Assembly: GCF_022829405.1 (NCBI RefSeq)
Contig: NZ_JAKSXW010000142.1
Span: 1-48,853 of the forward strand
Reading direction: 5' to 3'
Length of the DNA stretch: 48,853 nt
DNA from: Methylobacterium sp. J-076
GTDB taxonomy: Bacteria; Pseudomonadota; Alphaproteobacteria; Rhizobiales; Beijerinckiaceae
The translations under genes were made by a program, and so were the position numbers. How positions within the stretch are numbered: position 1 is the first letter of the stretch; every line of letters begins with the position of its first letter. This document shows positions 23,679-35,007 of this stretch, piece after piece. The notes beneath the pieces were generated by a model. The model saw only the letters and a list, made by a program, of their open reading frames with translations, did not search any database and was not told where the DNA came from.

Positions 23679-23882
23679 GGCTTCGCCACCCCGTACCGGC
23701 GGGAGTGAGAGACCGGTTCGGCCACGTCCGAGCCGCCGAATTCTGCCATACGCGATCGCTGGCTGGTATCCGACCGATACAGAACCGGCGAATCCTGCAT
23801 TCATCAGTTGTTTACCGGTGTTGCCCGGTGCGATTCCGCGCGTCTAATCCGGCCCTTGCGCCGGGGCGCGGGTGGGCCGGGG

Positions 23883-24911
23883 ATGATCGTGCCGAATATC
23901 GTGGGGGGCTGGGGCGCGTCCCCCCGGCGTGTCGTGGCACGTGTGGCCGGGATGGTGGCCTCGCGCGGGGGCCGCCGGCAGATGATCGGCACCGCCCTGG
24001 CCGGCCTCATCCTCGGCCTCGGCTCGGTCTGCGTGGGAAGCTCCCTCGTGAAGGCCTCGGAGCGGGACGGGGTGGCCGGCTTCTTCGAGATGCTGTTCGG
24101 CGGCGGCGCCCGCCGGCAGGCAGAGCTTCGGTCCCCGCCGCCGCCCACCCGGTACAACGCCCTCCCGTCCCACCGGCTCGACCGGATCCCCCGCCGCGTC
24201 GCCCATACGCCACGGCCCGAATCCTTCTCGTTCGACCACGAGGACCGGCCCCGTCGCCGCCGGGCGAAGGCGGTGGAGGTCGCCGCCCTGTCCCCCGGAC
24301 GCAGCGGCGACAGGACGGTCTGCGTCCGCCGCTGCGACGGCTACCTGTTCCCCCTCGGCAGCCTGCGCGATCCGGCGGACCTTCCGCTCCACAAGTCCGG
24401 CTGCGCCGCCGCCTGTCCGCACGCTGCCACCGATGTCTACACCCTCGCGGCGGGGGAGACCGAGCTGGAGCGCGCCGTCAGCGGAAGCGGCCTGCCCTAC
24501 CGGGCCTCGGCCGTCGCCAACGTCTACCGGCAGCGGCGGGTGGCGGATTGCTCCTGCCAGCCCGCGGGCGGGGCGGTCCATGCTGCCCTGGAGACGGACC
24601 CGACCCTTCGGCGCGGCGACATCATCGCCACCGGGACCAGCGCCCAGGTCGTCACCGGCCTCCGCTCCGGCCGGGTGGACCTGCAGGATTACCGCCGCGC
24701 CGCCATCGGGCGCGGTCAGGTGCGGGCGATCGATGCGCGGGTCGGCACGATCCGCCGGGAGTCCGCCGCACGCAGTTTCCGCCAGCAGCTGCGCGCCGTC
24801 GAGCGCAGCGCGGTGGTCCAACTCGCGGGCGCGGGCGAGGTTGTCCTCCCCGTGCGGGCGGCGGACGGCGCCGGCCCGCGGGTCGTCGCCCCCTCGCCCT
24901 ATGCGCGCTGA
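23883..24911 (+). CDS. DUF2865 domain-containing protein
   Basis: A 342-residue protein with an N-terminal hydrophobic segment (IGTALAGLILGLGSVCVGSSLV) that acts as anchor or signal. The DUF2865 core is CVRRCDGYLFPLGSLRD, then CAAACPHAATDVYTL, a two-part Cys-containing motif typical of the family in Rhizobiales, followed by further Cys residues (CSCQP). Function is unknown; it is probably periplasmic. The start is uncertain: ATG 23883 gives a basic N-terminus before the helix, while ATG 23952 is an alternative. The 204 bp before it hold no recognised element. Confidence 0.75.
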   Translation: MIVPNIVGGWGASPRRVVARVAGMVASRGGRRQMIGTALAGLILGLGSVCVGSSLVKASERDGVAGFFEMLFGGGARRQAELRSPPPPTRYNALPSHRLDRIPRRVAHTPRPESFSFDHEDRPRRRRAKAVEVAALSPGRSGDRTVCVRRCDGYLFPLGSLRDPADLPLHKSGCAAACPHAATDVYTLAAGETELERAVSGSGLPYRASAVANVYRQRRVADCSCQPAGGAVHAALETDPTLRRGDIIATGTSAQVVTGLRSGRVDLQDYRRAAIGRGQVRAIDARVGTIRRESAARSFRQQLRAVERSAVVQLAGAGEVVLPVRAADGAGPRVVAPSPYAR

Positions 24912-24961
24912 AGGCGGGCCCGCGCCGGGATGGGGCATCCCGTGGGCGCGAAATGCGCTAG

Positions 24962-25888
24962 ATGCCGGCCATGGCAGAGACGCACGACACTGACCCCGCC
25001 CCCCAGGCGATGCCGGAGCCGGGGCGCCTGGACGCGGTGGCGCCGCTGATCCGGCGGCGGGTGGCGGGGAACCGCGGCCCCTTCACCGCGACGGGCACCT
25101 GCACCTACGTGGTCGGCCACGACCGGGTGGCGGTGATCGACCCCGGCCCCGATGACCCTGCCCATCTCGACGCGCTGCTGGCCGACCTGTCGGGCGAGAC
25201 CGTCGAGGCGATCCTCGTCACGCATACCCACCGCGACCATTCCCCCGGTGCCCGGCGCCTGAAGGTGGCCACCGGGGCGCCGATCCTGGGCTGCGGACCG
25301 CACCGGGCCGCCCGGCCCCTCGGGGAGGGGGAGGTGCCCGCCCTCGACGCCAGTGCCGACCGGGAGCATCGCCCCGACCGGGAGATGGCGGACGGGGACG
25401 TGGTGGCCGGCCCGGGCTGGACCCTCGGCGCCGTCGCCACGCCCGGCCACACCATGAACCACCTCGCCTTCGCCTGTCCGGAGGCCGACGCGCTGTTCTC
25501 GGGCGACCACGTGATGGCGTGGTCCACCACGGTCGTCGCCCCGCCGGACGGGCAGATGCGCGCCTACATGGAATCCCTCGACAAGCTGCGGGCGCGGACG
25601 GAAGCAGTCTACTGGCCCGGCCATGGCGGCCCGGTGCGGGACCCGGCCCGCTTCGTCCGCGGCCTCGCCGGGCACCGCCGCCAGCGGGAGGCGGGGATCC
25701 GCGCCCGCCTCGCGGCGGGGGACGAGCGCGTCGCCGAGATCGTGGCGGCGGTCTACCAGGGGCTCGATCCGCGCCTGCGGGGGGCGGCGGCCCTGTCGGT
25801 CTTCGCGCATCTGGAAGACCTCGTCTCCCGCGGCCTCGCCACCAGCGACGGGCCTCCCCTCCTCCACGGCCGCTACGGGCCGGCCTGA
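24962..25888 (+). CDS. Metallo-beta-lactamase-fold hydrolase (LACTB2-like)
   Basis: A 308-residue protein with the MBL fold. The zinc motif THTHRDHSPG lies at residues 87-96; further ligands are seen in GHTMNHLAF, SGDHVMAW and the C-terminal-side GHGGPV. A winged C-terminal region with VYQGLDPRLRGAAALSVFAHLEDL resembles the LACTB2 subgroup, whose members cleave RNA or hydrolyse thioesters. The substrate cannot be told from sequence. ATG 24962 is the first start; ATG 24971 is nearly as good. It is convergent with the DUF1499 gene, 4 bp apart. Confidence 0.85.
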   Translation: MPAMAETHDTDPAPQAMPEPGRLDAVAPLIRRRVAGNRGPFTATGTCTYVVGHDRVAVIDPGPDDPAHLDALLADLSGETVEAILVTHTHRDHSPGARRLKVATGAPILGCGPHRAARPLGEGEVPALDASADREHRPDREMADGDVVAGPGWTLGAVATPGHTMNHLAFACPEADALFSGDHVMAWSTTVVAPPDGQMRAYMESLDKLRARTEAVYWPGHGGPVRDPARFVRGLAGHRRQREAGIRARLAAGDERVAEIVAAVYQGLDPRLRGAAALSVFAHLEDLVSRGLATSDGPPLLHGRYGPA

Positions 25889-25892
25889 CCCG

Positions 25893-26672
25893 CTACTTCG
25901 CGGCGAGGGCGAGGTTCGACACCTCGTCGAGGAAGGCGCGGATTCGGTCTGCGTTTCCGCCGAAGTCGCGGTCGCCGAGGCGGGAGGCGGAGCGCACGTC
26001 GATGCGCGCCCCGTCGGCCCGGGGGCGCACCCGGATGGTGACGTCGTCTGGAAGGTTGAGCACGAGGCCGCGGGCGACGGCGTCGATCCGGCCCTGGCCC
26101 ATCCGCCCGCCGGGCCGGATCGCCTCCACGATCTGCCAGTGGCGCTTCACCGCCGCCTGCCGGGCCAGTTCGAAGGCCTGGTCGGCGTCGATGTCGAGGG
26201 TCAGGGGTGCGATCTGCGGGTAGGCCCGGCGCTGGGTCTCCCGGGCGGCCCGGCCCGGATCCGGCGGGATGCGCCCGTCCCGGGCGGCGAAGGCCACGCG
26301 GGACCGGGAGAAGGCCGGCGGCGAGTCCGGATCGGTGGAGATGTCGGACAGGGGCGGCAGCCGCGCCCCCCGCAGCCCCGCATAGGCCGGGTAGGCGAGC
26401 ACCAGCACCGCCACCACCAACCCGCCCAGGGCGGCGCCGAGCCCGCGCGCGCCCTCCTGCCAGACCCGCACGAAGGCGAACACCGCCGCAAGGATCGCCA
26501 GCACGGCCACGCCGAGCCCCGCCCCCAGGGCGACCAGGGCCGCGGAGACGTCGGCGCGCGGATCGCGCACCACCAGCAACGCGATGAGGGTGGCGAGGAG
26601 CGAGAAGACCGCGAGCTGCCGGGCGAGCGGGCCGGCGCGGGTCACGGGTTCCTCGGCGAGCAGGCGGCTCAT
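25893..26672 (-). CDS. DUF1499 membrane protein
   Basis: A 259-residue protein with three N-terminal membrane helices (VFSLLATLIALLVV, ALGAGLGVAVLAILAAVFAF, GLVVAVLVLAYPAYAG), then a soluble DUF1499 domain: PQIAPLTLDIDADQAFELARQAAVKRHW and DDVTIRVRPRADGARIDVRSASRLGDRDFGGNADRIRAFL in outline. The SxSRxGxxDxGxNAxRIxxFL stretch is the family signature. Function is unknown. GGGAG lies 5 bases before the ATG. It is followed upstream by an AsmA-like gene on the same strand 80 bp away, possibly one operon. Confidence 0.83.
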   Translation of the reverse strand: MSRLLAEEPVTRAGPLARQLAVFSLLATLIALLVVRDPRADVSAALVALGAGLGVAVLAILAAVFAFVRVWQEGARGLGAALGGLVVAVLVLAYPAYAGLRGARLPPLSDISTDPDSPPAFSRSRVAFAARDGRIPPDPGRAARETQRRAYPQIAPLTLDIDADQAFELARQAAVKRHWQIVEAIRPGGRMGQGRIDAVARGLVLNLPDDVTIRVRPRADGARIDVRSASRLGDRDFGGNADRIRAFLDEVSNLALAAK

Positions 26673-26752
26673 GGGTCTCCCTTGGGCGGGCTGCGGCGGG
26701 CATCGGTGGCGGAGGGAAGGCTTAAGCGAGGCGGATGCCCGCCGCCAGCCCG

Positions 26753-28576
26753 CTACGGCGCGTAGGCGCGGATGTCGACCGGAAGGCCGATGGCGGCCGG
26801 GATCTGGAGGATCCCGCGCATCCGGGCCAGGGACGAGGTCTGCCCGGCCGGATCGTCGGCATCCCCGCGCTGGGCCTGGGCCGTCGGCGCATCCCACGGG
26901 CCGGTGATGGCGATGCGGACGGTGCGCCCCCCCTCCGCCGCCTGCCGCGGGGCCAGCAGGGCCACCATGTCGAGGCGCTGGGCCGGCAGGGAGACCTGGC
27001 CCCGCAGGGTCGCCGCCACGCCCGCGCCGCGCAGGTCCGCTTCGGTGATCTCGCCGATCCCGTCCGTGAAGCGCAGGACCACGGCCGCGCGCTCGAAGCC
27101 GGTACGGCCGTTGCGCCGGGCGAGGGCCCCCGGCGCGAGGCCGCCGTTGCGGTGGATCACATCCGTGAGGTCGAGGCCGGAGAGGGCGCCGCCGTCGATG
27201 GCGAGGCTCGCCCGGCCGCCCAGCCCGGCGACCAGCGCCGCCACGTCCCGGCCGTGGCTCTCCACGGAGAACTGGCCCTGGAGTGGGCCGGACACCCAGC
27301 GGCTGCTGCCGAGGTCGCTCATCAGCCCGCCGAGATCGACCTGATCGAGGCCGCCCTGCGCCCTCATGTCCGTCTCGGTCGGGTCCGCGCCCCTTACCAG
27401 GGTCAGCCGCCCCTTCAGGATCCCGTCCTTCAGGCGAGCGCGGTTGAGGGCCATCTCCACGGCGGCGTCGCGCACCAGCACACTCGCGGCGAGGTCGCCC
27501 ACCGCGAGGGGCCCGACCTGCCCCTGCGAGGCCGAGATGCGCAGGTCGAGGTCCCCCCGGCTGAGGGGGGCGAGGGCCACCGGGGCGCTCCCGTCCGCCA
27601 ACAGCGTCACCAGGGCGCCCGCCAGGGGGCCGAGGTCGAGCCGGTCGGCGGCGAGCGTCGCCTGCGCGGACAGCCGCGGCACCTCGCCCATGCCGAGGGA
27701 GAAGGCCCCCGCCCCCTCCAGGACGGCACTGCCCGCCCCCACCCGGAGGACAGGCCAGGAGACCGCCCTGCCCTGCGCCTCGAAGGCGCCCTCCAGGCTG
27801 AACGCCCCGGCCAGCGGCCCCAGGGGCGCCTCGCAGCCGATCCAGCCCAGGGTCTCCGGCAGGGAGGCCGTCTCGAACCGGGCGCGCCCCGACAGGGAGG
27901 GGGAGCCGGCGGCTTCGGCCGGCAGCAGGGCGGTGCCGTCGAAGGCGAGGCTGCCGCCGGGCCACGTCGCCTGCGCGGCGAAGGGGCTGCGATGTCCGTC
28001 GATGAGGTCGGTGGGGCGCAGGCGGGTCAGGGAGACCCGCGTCGGCACCCCGCGCCAGGTCAGGCTCGCGTCGAGCGCGACGGCGCCGCTCCAGAACGGC
28101 CAGCCGATGTCGAGGTCGATGGCGCGGGCCTGGGCGCCGTCACCGAGCGTCGCCCCGCGCAGGACGATGCGCGGCGGATGCAGGCCCCCTCGCCCGCCTT
28201 CGCGGAGGCGGCCGAGGGGGCCCGCCCAGGCGGAGGCCTCGTCCGAGATCCGCCCGCCGTCGAGGGTCAGGCCGTCCACGGGCGCACGGCCCGAGACGAG
28301 GCTCAGCGGATCGAGGTCGGCGGTGAGGTGATCCCCTTCGAGGAGGACCGGACCGCTCGCATCCGCGACGCGCACCCGCGAGAGGGACAGGGAGGGCAAG
28401 GGGAGGAGGCGGACGGTGGCGGAACCCTCGGCGGTGAGCGTCAGCCCGTAGGAGGCGAGCGGCCCGTTCGCGTAGGCGACGGCCTTGCGGCCCTCCACCG
28501 GCCAGTCGCGCAGGCCGAGCCCGGCGAGCACCAGGGCCCCGAGGGCGAGGGCGATGATCGGGCGGCGCGGCGACAT
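26753..28576 (-). CDS. AsmA-family protein
   Basis: A 607-residue protein anchored by an N-terminal helix (RRPIIALALGALVLAGLGL) with a long beta-rich periplasmic body. The opening RDWPVEGRKAVAYANGPLASYGLTLT and the C-terminal region GGRASLAIDGGALSGLDLTDVIHR...DLRGAGVAATLRGQVSLPAQRLDM fit the AsmA/TamB-like group, which helps outer-membrane assembly or phospholipid transport between membranes. The ATG at 28574-28576 is preceded by GGAGC; further upstream the frame is arginine-rich and non-coding in character. Role in this organism is inferred from the family only. Confidence 0.78.
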   Translation of the reverse strand: MSPRRPIIALALGALVLAGLGLRDWPVEGRKAVAYANGPLASYGLTLTAEGSATVRLLPLPSLSLSRVRVADASGPVLLEGDHLTADLDPLSLVSGRAPVDGLTLDGGRISDEASAWAGPLGRLREGGRGGLHPPRIVLRGATLGDGAQARAIDLDIGWPFWSGAVALDASLTWRGVPTRVSLTRLRPTDLIDGHRSPFAAQATWPGGSLAFDGTALLPAEAAGSPSLSGRARFETASLPETLGWIGCEAPLGPLAGAFSLEGAFEAQGRAVSWPVLRVGAGSAVLEGAGAFSLGMGEVPRLSAQATLAADRLDLGPLAGALVTLLADGSAPVALAPLSRGDLDLRISASQGQVGPLAVGDLAASVLVRDAAVEMALNRARLKDGILKGRLTLVRGADPTETDMRAQGGLDQVDLGGLMSDLGSSRWVSGPLQGQFSVESHGRDVAALVAGLGGRASLAIDGGALSGLDLTDVIHRNGGLAPGALARRNGRTGFERAAVVLRFTDGIGEITEADLRGAGVAATLRGQVSLPAQRLDMVALLAPRQAAEGGRTVRIAITGPWDAPTAQAQRGDADDPAGQTSSLARMRGILQIPAAIGLPVDIRAYAP

Positions 28577-28860
28577 CGGGCTCCGGAGGAACCGCCGCCG
28601 CGGGGCGGCCCTGCGAGCCGGCGCGGCCCGGCGGGGCTCGTCGATTGACCCTTCGGCATTAACGGTTTCCGAACGCTTTGTCTGCCCGGGCGGCGCGTTC
28701 CGCACCGGAAGGTGTGATCCCTCCAGCGCCGGAGGGATCGGCATGACGGATCGGCCGGGCTGCCGCTCCCGGCACTGGACCGCGGGCGCGGAATCGGGAA
28801 CAGCACGTGCAGACGATGCTCACCGGCGCGGCCGGGGCCGACGGGAGGAAGGACGGTTCG

Positions 28861-29601
28861 ATGCGGAAGGTCTACAAGGGTCCGACGGAGGCGCTCGCCG
28901 GCCTCCTGCGCGACGACATGATGATCATGTGCGGCGGCTTCGGCCTGTGCGGCATCCCGGACGAGCTGATCGACGCCATCCAGGCGTCGGGCGTGAAGGG
29001 CCTCACCATCGTCTCCAACAATGCCGGCATCGACGGCGTCGGCCTCGGCAAGCTCCTGGAGACCCGGCAGGTCGCCAAGATGATCTCGTCCTATGTCGGC
29101 GAGAACAAGGAGTTCGCCCGGCAGTACCTCGGCGGGGAGCTGGAGATCGAGTTCAACCCGCAGGGCACGCTGGCCGAGCGCATCCGGGCCGGCGGCGCGG
29201 GCATCCCGGCCTTCTTCACCAAGACCGGCTTCGGCACCAAGGTCGCCGAGGGCAAGGAGACCCGGGAGTTCGACGGCGAGAACTACGTGATGGAGCGCGG
29301 CCTGTTCGCCGACCTCGCCATCGTCCACGCCCATACCGGCGACACCGAGGGGAACCTCCGTTACCGGATGACCGCGCGCAACTTCAACCCGATGATGGCC
29401 TCCGCCGCCAAGGTGACGGTGGCGCAGGTGGAGCATCTGGTGAAGCCCGGCGAGATCGATCCGGACACGATCCATACGCCCGGCATCTTCGTGAAGCGCA
29501 TCGTCGCCCTCAGCACCGGCGAGAAGCGCATCGAGCAGCGCACCACCCGCAAGCGCAACGACGCCACGCCCGCCGCCGCGGCCGGCGGCGGCACGCACTG
29601 A
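28861..29601 (+). CDS. scoA: Succinyl-CoA:3-ketoacid CoA-transferase subunit A
   Basis: A 246-residue alpha subunit of the enzyme that moves CoA from succinyl-CoA to acetoacetate, feeding ketone bodies or polyhydroxybutyrate breakdown products into the TCA cycle. Family I CoA-transferase features: MIMCGGFGLCGIPDELIDAI (glycine loop), LTIVSNNAG, ISSYVGENKEF, and FFTKTGFGTKVAEGKETREFDGENYV, which is the typical alpha-subunit stretch. AGGA precedes the ATG. The beta subunit follows after 20 bp, and the 284 bp before it carry no other gene. Confidence 0.93.
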   Translation: MRKVYKGPTEALAGLLRDDMMIMCGGFGLCGIPDELIDAIQASGVKGLTIVSNNAGIDGVGLGKLLETRQVAKMISSYVGENKEFARQYLGGELEIEFNPQGTLAERIRAGGAGIPAFFTKTGFGTKVAEGKETREFDGENYVMERGLFADLAIVHAHTGDTEGNLRYRMTARNFNPMMASAAKVTVAQVEHLVKPGEIDPDTIHTPGIFVKRIVALSTGEKRIEQRTTRKRNDATPAAAAGGGTH

Positions 29602-29621
29602 TCGAGGGAGAGGAGACCACC

Positions 29622-30281
29622 ATGGCCTGGACCCGCGAGCAGATGGCGGCACGCGCCGCCAAGGAGCTGGAAGACGGCTTCTACGTGAACCTCGGCATCG
29701 GCATCCCGACGCTGGTGTCGAACTACATCCCGGACGGCATGTCGGTGCAGCTGCAATCCGAGAACGGGATGCTCGGCATGGGCCCCTTCCCCTACGAGGG
29801 CGAGGAGGATCCGGACCTCATCAACGCCGGCAAGCAGACGATCACCGCCCTGCCCACCACGAGCTACTTCTCCTCGGCGGACTCCTTCGGGATGATCCGC
29901 GGCGGGCACATCAACCTGTCGATCCTCGGCGCCATGCAGGTGGCCCAGAACGGCGACCTCGCCAACTGGATGATCCCCGGCAAGATGGTGAAGGGCATGG
30001 GCGGCGCCATGGACCTCGTGGCCGGCGTCAAGCGCGTCGTGGTGGTGATGGAGCACGTCGCCAAGAACAAGGACGGCACCGAGAGCGCGAAGCTCCTCAA
30101 GGAATGCGACCTGCCGCTCACCGGCACCCGCGTCGTCGATCTGGTGATCACCGACCTCGGCGTCTTCGCCATCGACAAGAAGGGCGACGGCGGCATGACC
30201 CTGATCGAACTCGCCGACGGCGTCAGCGAGGAAGAGGTCCGGGCCAAGACGGAAGGCGCGTACACGGTCGGGCTGAAGTAG
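29622..30281 (+). CDS. scoB: Succinyl-CoA:3-ketoacid CoA-transferase subunit B
   Basis: The 219-residue beta subunit, carrying the catalytic Glu47 in SVQLQSENGMLGMGP, which forms the enzyme-CoA thioester. NLGIGIPTLVSNYIP at the start and GGHINLSILGAMQV, NWMIPGKMVKGMGGAMDLVAG and VVVMEH in the middle are family hallmarks. GAGGGAGAGGAG precedes the ATG. It forms a two-gene operon with scoA and is followed by repeat families B and A. Confidence 0.94.
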   Translation: MAWTREQMAARAAKELEDGFYVNLGIGIPTLVSNYIPDGMSVQLQSENGMLGMGPFPYEGEEDPDLINAGKQTITALPTTSYFSSADSFGMIRGGHINLSILGAMQVAQNGDLANWMIPGKMVKGMGGAMDLVAGVKRVVVVMEHVAKNKDGTESAKLLKECDLPLTGTRVVDLVITDLGVFAIDKKGDGGMTLIELADGVSEEEVRAKTEGAYTVGLK

Positions 30282-30295
30282 GCCCACCGCGATGC

Positions 30296-30378
30296 CCGCC
30301 CCCCTCGGCGGGGGAGGGTGGCCCCCAAAGGGGGTCGGGAGAGGGGAGCGGCGGTGCCGGATGCGGCACCGCCCCCCC
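30296..30378. repeat. GC-rich dispersed repeat family B, copy 1
   Basis: The segment around CGGGGGAGGGTGGCCCCC (30309-30326) and GGGGGTCGGGAGAGGGGAGC (30331-30350) recurs almost unchanged at 48566-48645 and, inverted and diverged, at 48680-48740. It ends in a hairpin GGCGGTGCCG/GCGGCACCGCC that may end the scoB transcript. Confidence 0.75.
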
Positions 30379-30392
30379 GGATCACCAAACCC

Positions 30393-30487
30393 CGTCATTG
30401 CGAGCGAGAGCGAAGCAGTCCAGACGACGCCGCCTTATCCGGACGAGTCGCGCCCTGGATTGCTTCGGCTCCGCCTCGCAATGATGG
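30393..30487. repeat. Palindromic repeat family A, copy 2
   Basis: Outer arms CGTCATTGCGAGC and CTCGCAATGATG; inner arms AGCGAAGCAGTCCAG and CCCTGGATTGCTTCG. About 95 bp, intergenic, between scoB and the tandem exported paralogues. Confidence 0.8.
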
Positions 30488-30547
30488 ACTGGATGTCAGG
30501 GCCGCCCGGATCCCGCGACGGCCCCCGGCACAGGCCGGCCCGCAAGA

Positions 30548-31231
30548 TTACATCGGCGGGGTCAGGCCGTCCTTGCCGACCGCGACCAGCTTGCCGTCAG
30601 CCTTGCCGCCGTCCTTGTCGACCACGGCGAACACCTTGGCGCCCGGCTTGAGGACGCTGGTGTCCGCCGGCTCGAAGGCGACGATCGGGGCCGAGGACGG
30701 GACGACGATCTGCTTCGAGCCGTCCTTGCCGTAGCTCACCGTCAGGGTCCGGTCGCCGCCGGCGGCAGCCTTGTCGGCCTTGACCGTGCCGTTGGTCATG
30801 GCGCTCTTCACCTTCGGGCCGCCGCCGCCGGTCTCGGCCTTCACGGTGCCGTTGGTCATGGCGCTCTTCACCTTCCCACCGCTGGTGGTGTGGTCGGTGA
30901 TCGCGTCCCAGCCGTAATGGCCCTCGGCGGTGCCGCGCATCGACTCGGGGAACAGCACCACCTCCAGCGCCGTCATCGGGTTCTCGCCCTTGGTGGCGGT
31001 GCCGATGAAGGTGCCGTCCTTGATCTGGTCGAGGCTCGACGGCACCACCGACACGACCTTGGCGCCCGTGAGCGCGATGGTCTCGGTGGAGCCCGCCTCG
31101 GTCTTCAGGGTGACGGAGCTGGCATCGGCCTTGTCGATCGTGCCGCGCACGCGCTCCAGGGCGGAGGCGGCGGAGACGCCCGCGAGGCCGATGAGGCCGG
31201 CGGCGGCGAGGCGTAGGGTAGCAGACGTCAT
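30548..31231 (-). CDS. Exported protein with KVKSAMTNGTVK repeats, paralogue 2
   Basis: A 227-residue exported protein. The signal peptide is residues 1-24 (MTSATLRLAAAGLIGLAGVSAASA). An N-terminal beta-domain (LERVRGTIDKADASSVTLKTEAGSTETIAL) resembles small OB/DUF5666-type barrels; SLDQIKDGTFIGTATKGENPMTALEVVLFPESMRG follows. Two copies of KVKSAMTNGTVKAE/D lie in the centre; the C-terminus is a second strand-rich domain ending VAVGKDGLTPPM. It is a close tandem paralogue of the next gene upstream. The family is not named with confidence; similar proteins are sometimes labelled metal ABC transporter permease, which the sequence does not support. Confidence 0.75.
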   Translation of the reverse strand: MTSATLRLAAAGLIGLAGVSAASALERVRGTIDKADASSVTLKTEAGSTETIALTGAKVVSVVPSSLDQIKDGTFIGTATKGENPMTALEVVLFPESMRGTAEGHYGWDAITDHTTSGGKVKSAMTNGTVKAETGGGGPKVKSAMTNGTVKADKAAAGGDRTLTVSYGKDGSKQIVVPSSAPIVAFEPADTSVLKPGAKVFAVVDKDGGKADGKLVAVGKDGLTPPM

Positions 31232-31281
31232 GGGGACTTGGCTCCGATGAGGGGGGAAAGGAATTTCGGGGACCGGACTGG

Positions 31282-31986
31282 TCACATCGGGGGGGTCAGG
31301 CCGTCCTTGCCGACGGCCACGCGGGTCGCGGTCAAGCCGCCGTCGTGGCGGGTTGCGACCACGAACACCTTCGCGCCCTTGCTGAGAGCGGTTCGCCCGG
31401 CGGGCTCGAAGGTTACGACCGGGGCGGACGAGGGCACGAGGATCGTGCTCGACTGGCCGCTGCCGTAATTGACGGTGAGCGTCTTGGTGCCGTCCTTTCC
31501 GGCTTCGGTCTTCACCGTGCCGTTGGTCATGGCGCTCTTGACCTTCGGGTGCGCGGTGCTCCCCGTGGTCTCGGCCTTCACGGTGCCGTTGGTCATGGCG
31601 CTCTTCACCTTGGCGCCCCCGGCCCCCGTGGTGTCGGCGATCTCATCCCACGGATATTGCCCCTCGCCCGTGCCGCGCATGGCCTCGGGGAACAGCACGA
31701 CTTCGAGGGCCGTCATCGGGTTCTCGCCCTTCGTGGCGGTGCCAATGAACGTGCCTTCCTTGATCTGGTCCAGGCTCGCGGGGATCACCCAGGACACCTT
31801 GGCGTCGTCCGCCAGCGCCAAGCGCTCGGTCTTTCCGTCGCGGGTCATCAGGGTGAGGGCGTTCGGCTCCACCGACTCGATCGTGCCCCGCAACCGCTCG
31901 GGCGGGGCGGCCTGGGCGATGGCCGTCAGGCCAAAGAACCCGGCGACGGCGAAGCCGGCCAACGTTGTCCTCACGAATGACGTCAT
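31282..31986 (-). CDS. Exported protein with KVKSAMTNGTVK repeats, paralogue 1
   Basis: A 234-residue exported protein with the same plan as its neighbour: signal peptide (ending AIAQA), barrel-like domain LRGTIESVEPNALTLMTRDGKTERLAL, the shared block SLDQIKEGTFIGTATKGENPMTALEVVLFPEAMRG, two repeats (KVKSAMTNGTVKAE, KVKSAMTNGTVKTE) and the tail VAVGKDGLTPPM. It is the first of the pair; the second starts 51 bp after its stop, so they are probably co-transcribed. Function is unknown; the conserved block and repeats probably form one periplasmic fold. Confidence 0.75.
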   Translation of the reverse strand: MTSFVRTTLAGFAVAGFFGLTAIAQAAPPERLRGTIESVEPNALTLMTRDGKTERLALADDAKVSWVIPASLDQIKEGTFIGTATKGENPMTALEVVLFPEAMRGTGEGQYPWDEIADTTGAGGAKVKSAMTNGTVKAETTGSTAHPKVKSAMTNGTVKTEAGKDGTKTLTVNYGSGQSSTILVPSSAPVVTFEPAGRTALSKGAKVFVVATRHDGGLTATRVAVGKDGLTPPM

Positions 31987-32098
31987 GAATCATGTCCTGG
32001 CTGCGGAACCCGGAACATGGGGCGCGCCCGAACGGCGACAAGCTTGCGCACGATTGATCTGCGCGACATCGACGCCCACGCCGTCACCCCAGGCAGGC

Positions 32099-32192
32099 CG
32101 TCTTTGCGAGCGTCAGCGAAGCAATCCAGGGTAGCGGGCCGTTTGCGAACCGTAGCGGATCCCTGGATTGTTCGCTTTTCTCGCAATGACGG
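32099..32192. repeat. Palindromic repeat family A, copy 3
   Basis: Outer arms CGTCTTTGCGAGCG and CTCGCAATGACGG, inner arms AGCGAAGCAATCCAGGG and CCCTGGATTGTTCGC. Together with the terminator it fills most of the 321-bp gap (31987-32307) between the tandem paralogues and acnA; nothing else is seen there. Confidence 0.8.
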
Positions 32193-32238
32193 GCGGAGGC
32201 GTGGGATCGGCTGTTTCTGCATCACGGCGCGAAAGCGA

Positions 32239-32270
32239 AAAAAGGGGCGGTGCCGGCCGGCACCGCCCCC
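32239..32270 (-). terminator. Intrinsic terminator of acnA
   Basis: A perfect 26-base palindrome (32245-32270, arms GGGGCGGTGCCGG and CCGGCACCGCCCC), followed leftwards by six T residues (A at 32239-32244). It lies 37 bp past the acnA stop. Confidence 0.85.
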
Positions 32271-32307
32271 CTTCCCTCCCCCGCCAAGGGGGAGGCCGTC
32301 GTGTCGG

Positions 32308-35007
<2,700 letters not shown>

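Noticed and set aside
28672..28701. A GGAAC...CGTT pair on the minus strand upstream of the AsmA-like gene
   Set aside because: The spacing is 21 bases rather than 16-17, so it does not fit a sigma-EcfG promoter.
30781..31612. Regularly recurring DNA repeats considered as a CRISPR array
   Set aside because: The four repeats lie inside two coding frames and encode KVKSAMTNGTVK; spacing is irregular and no cas genes are present.
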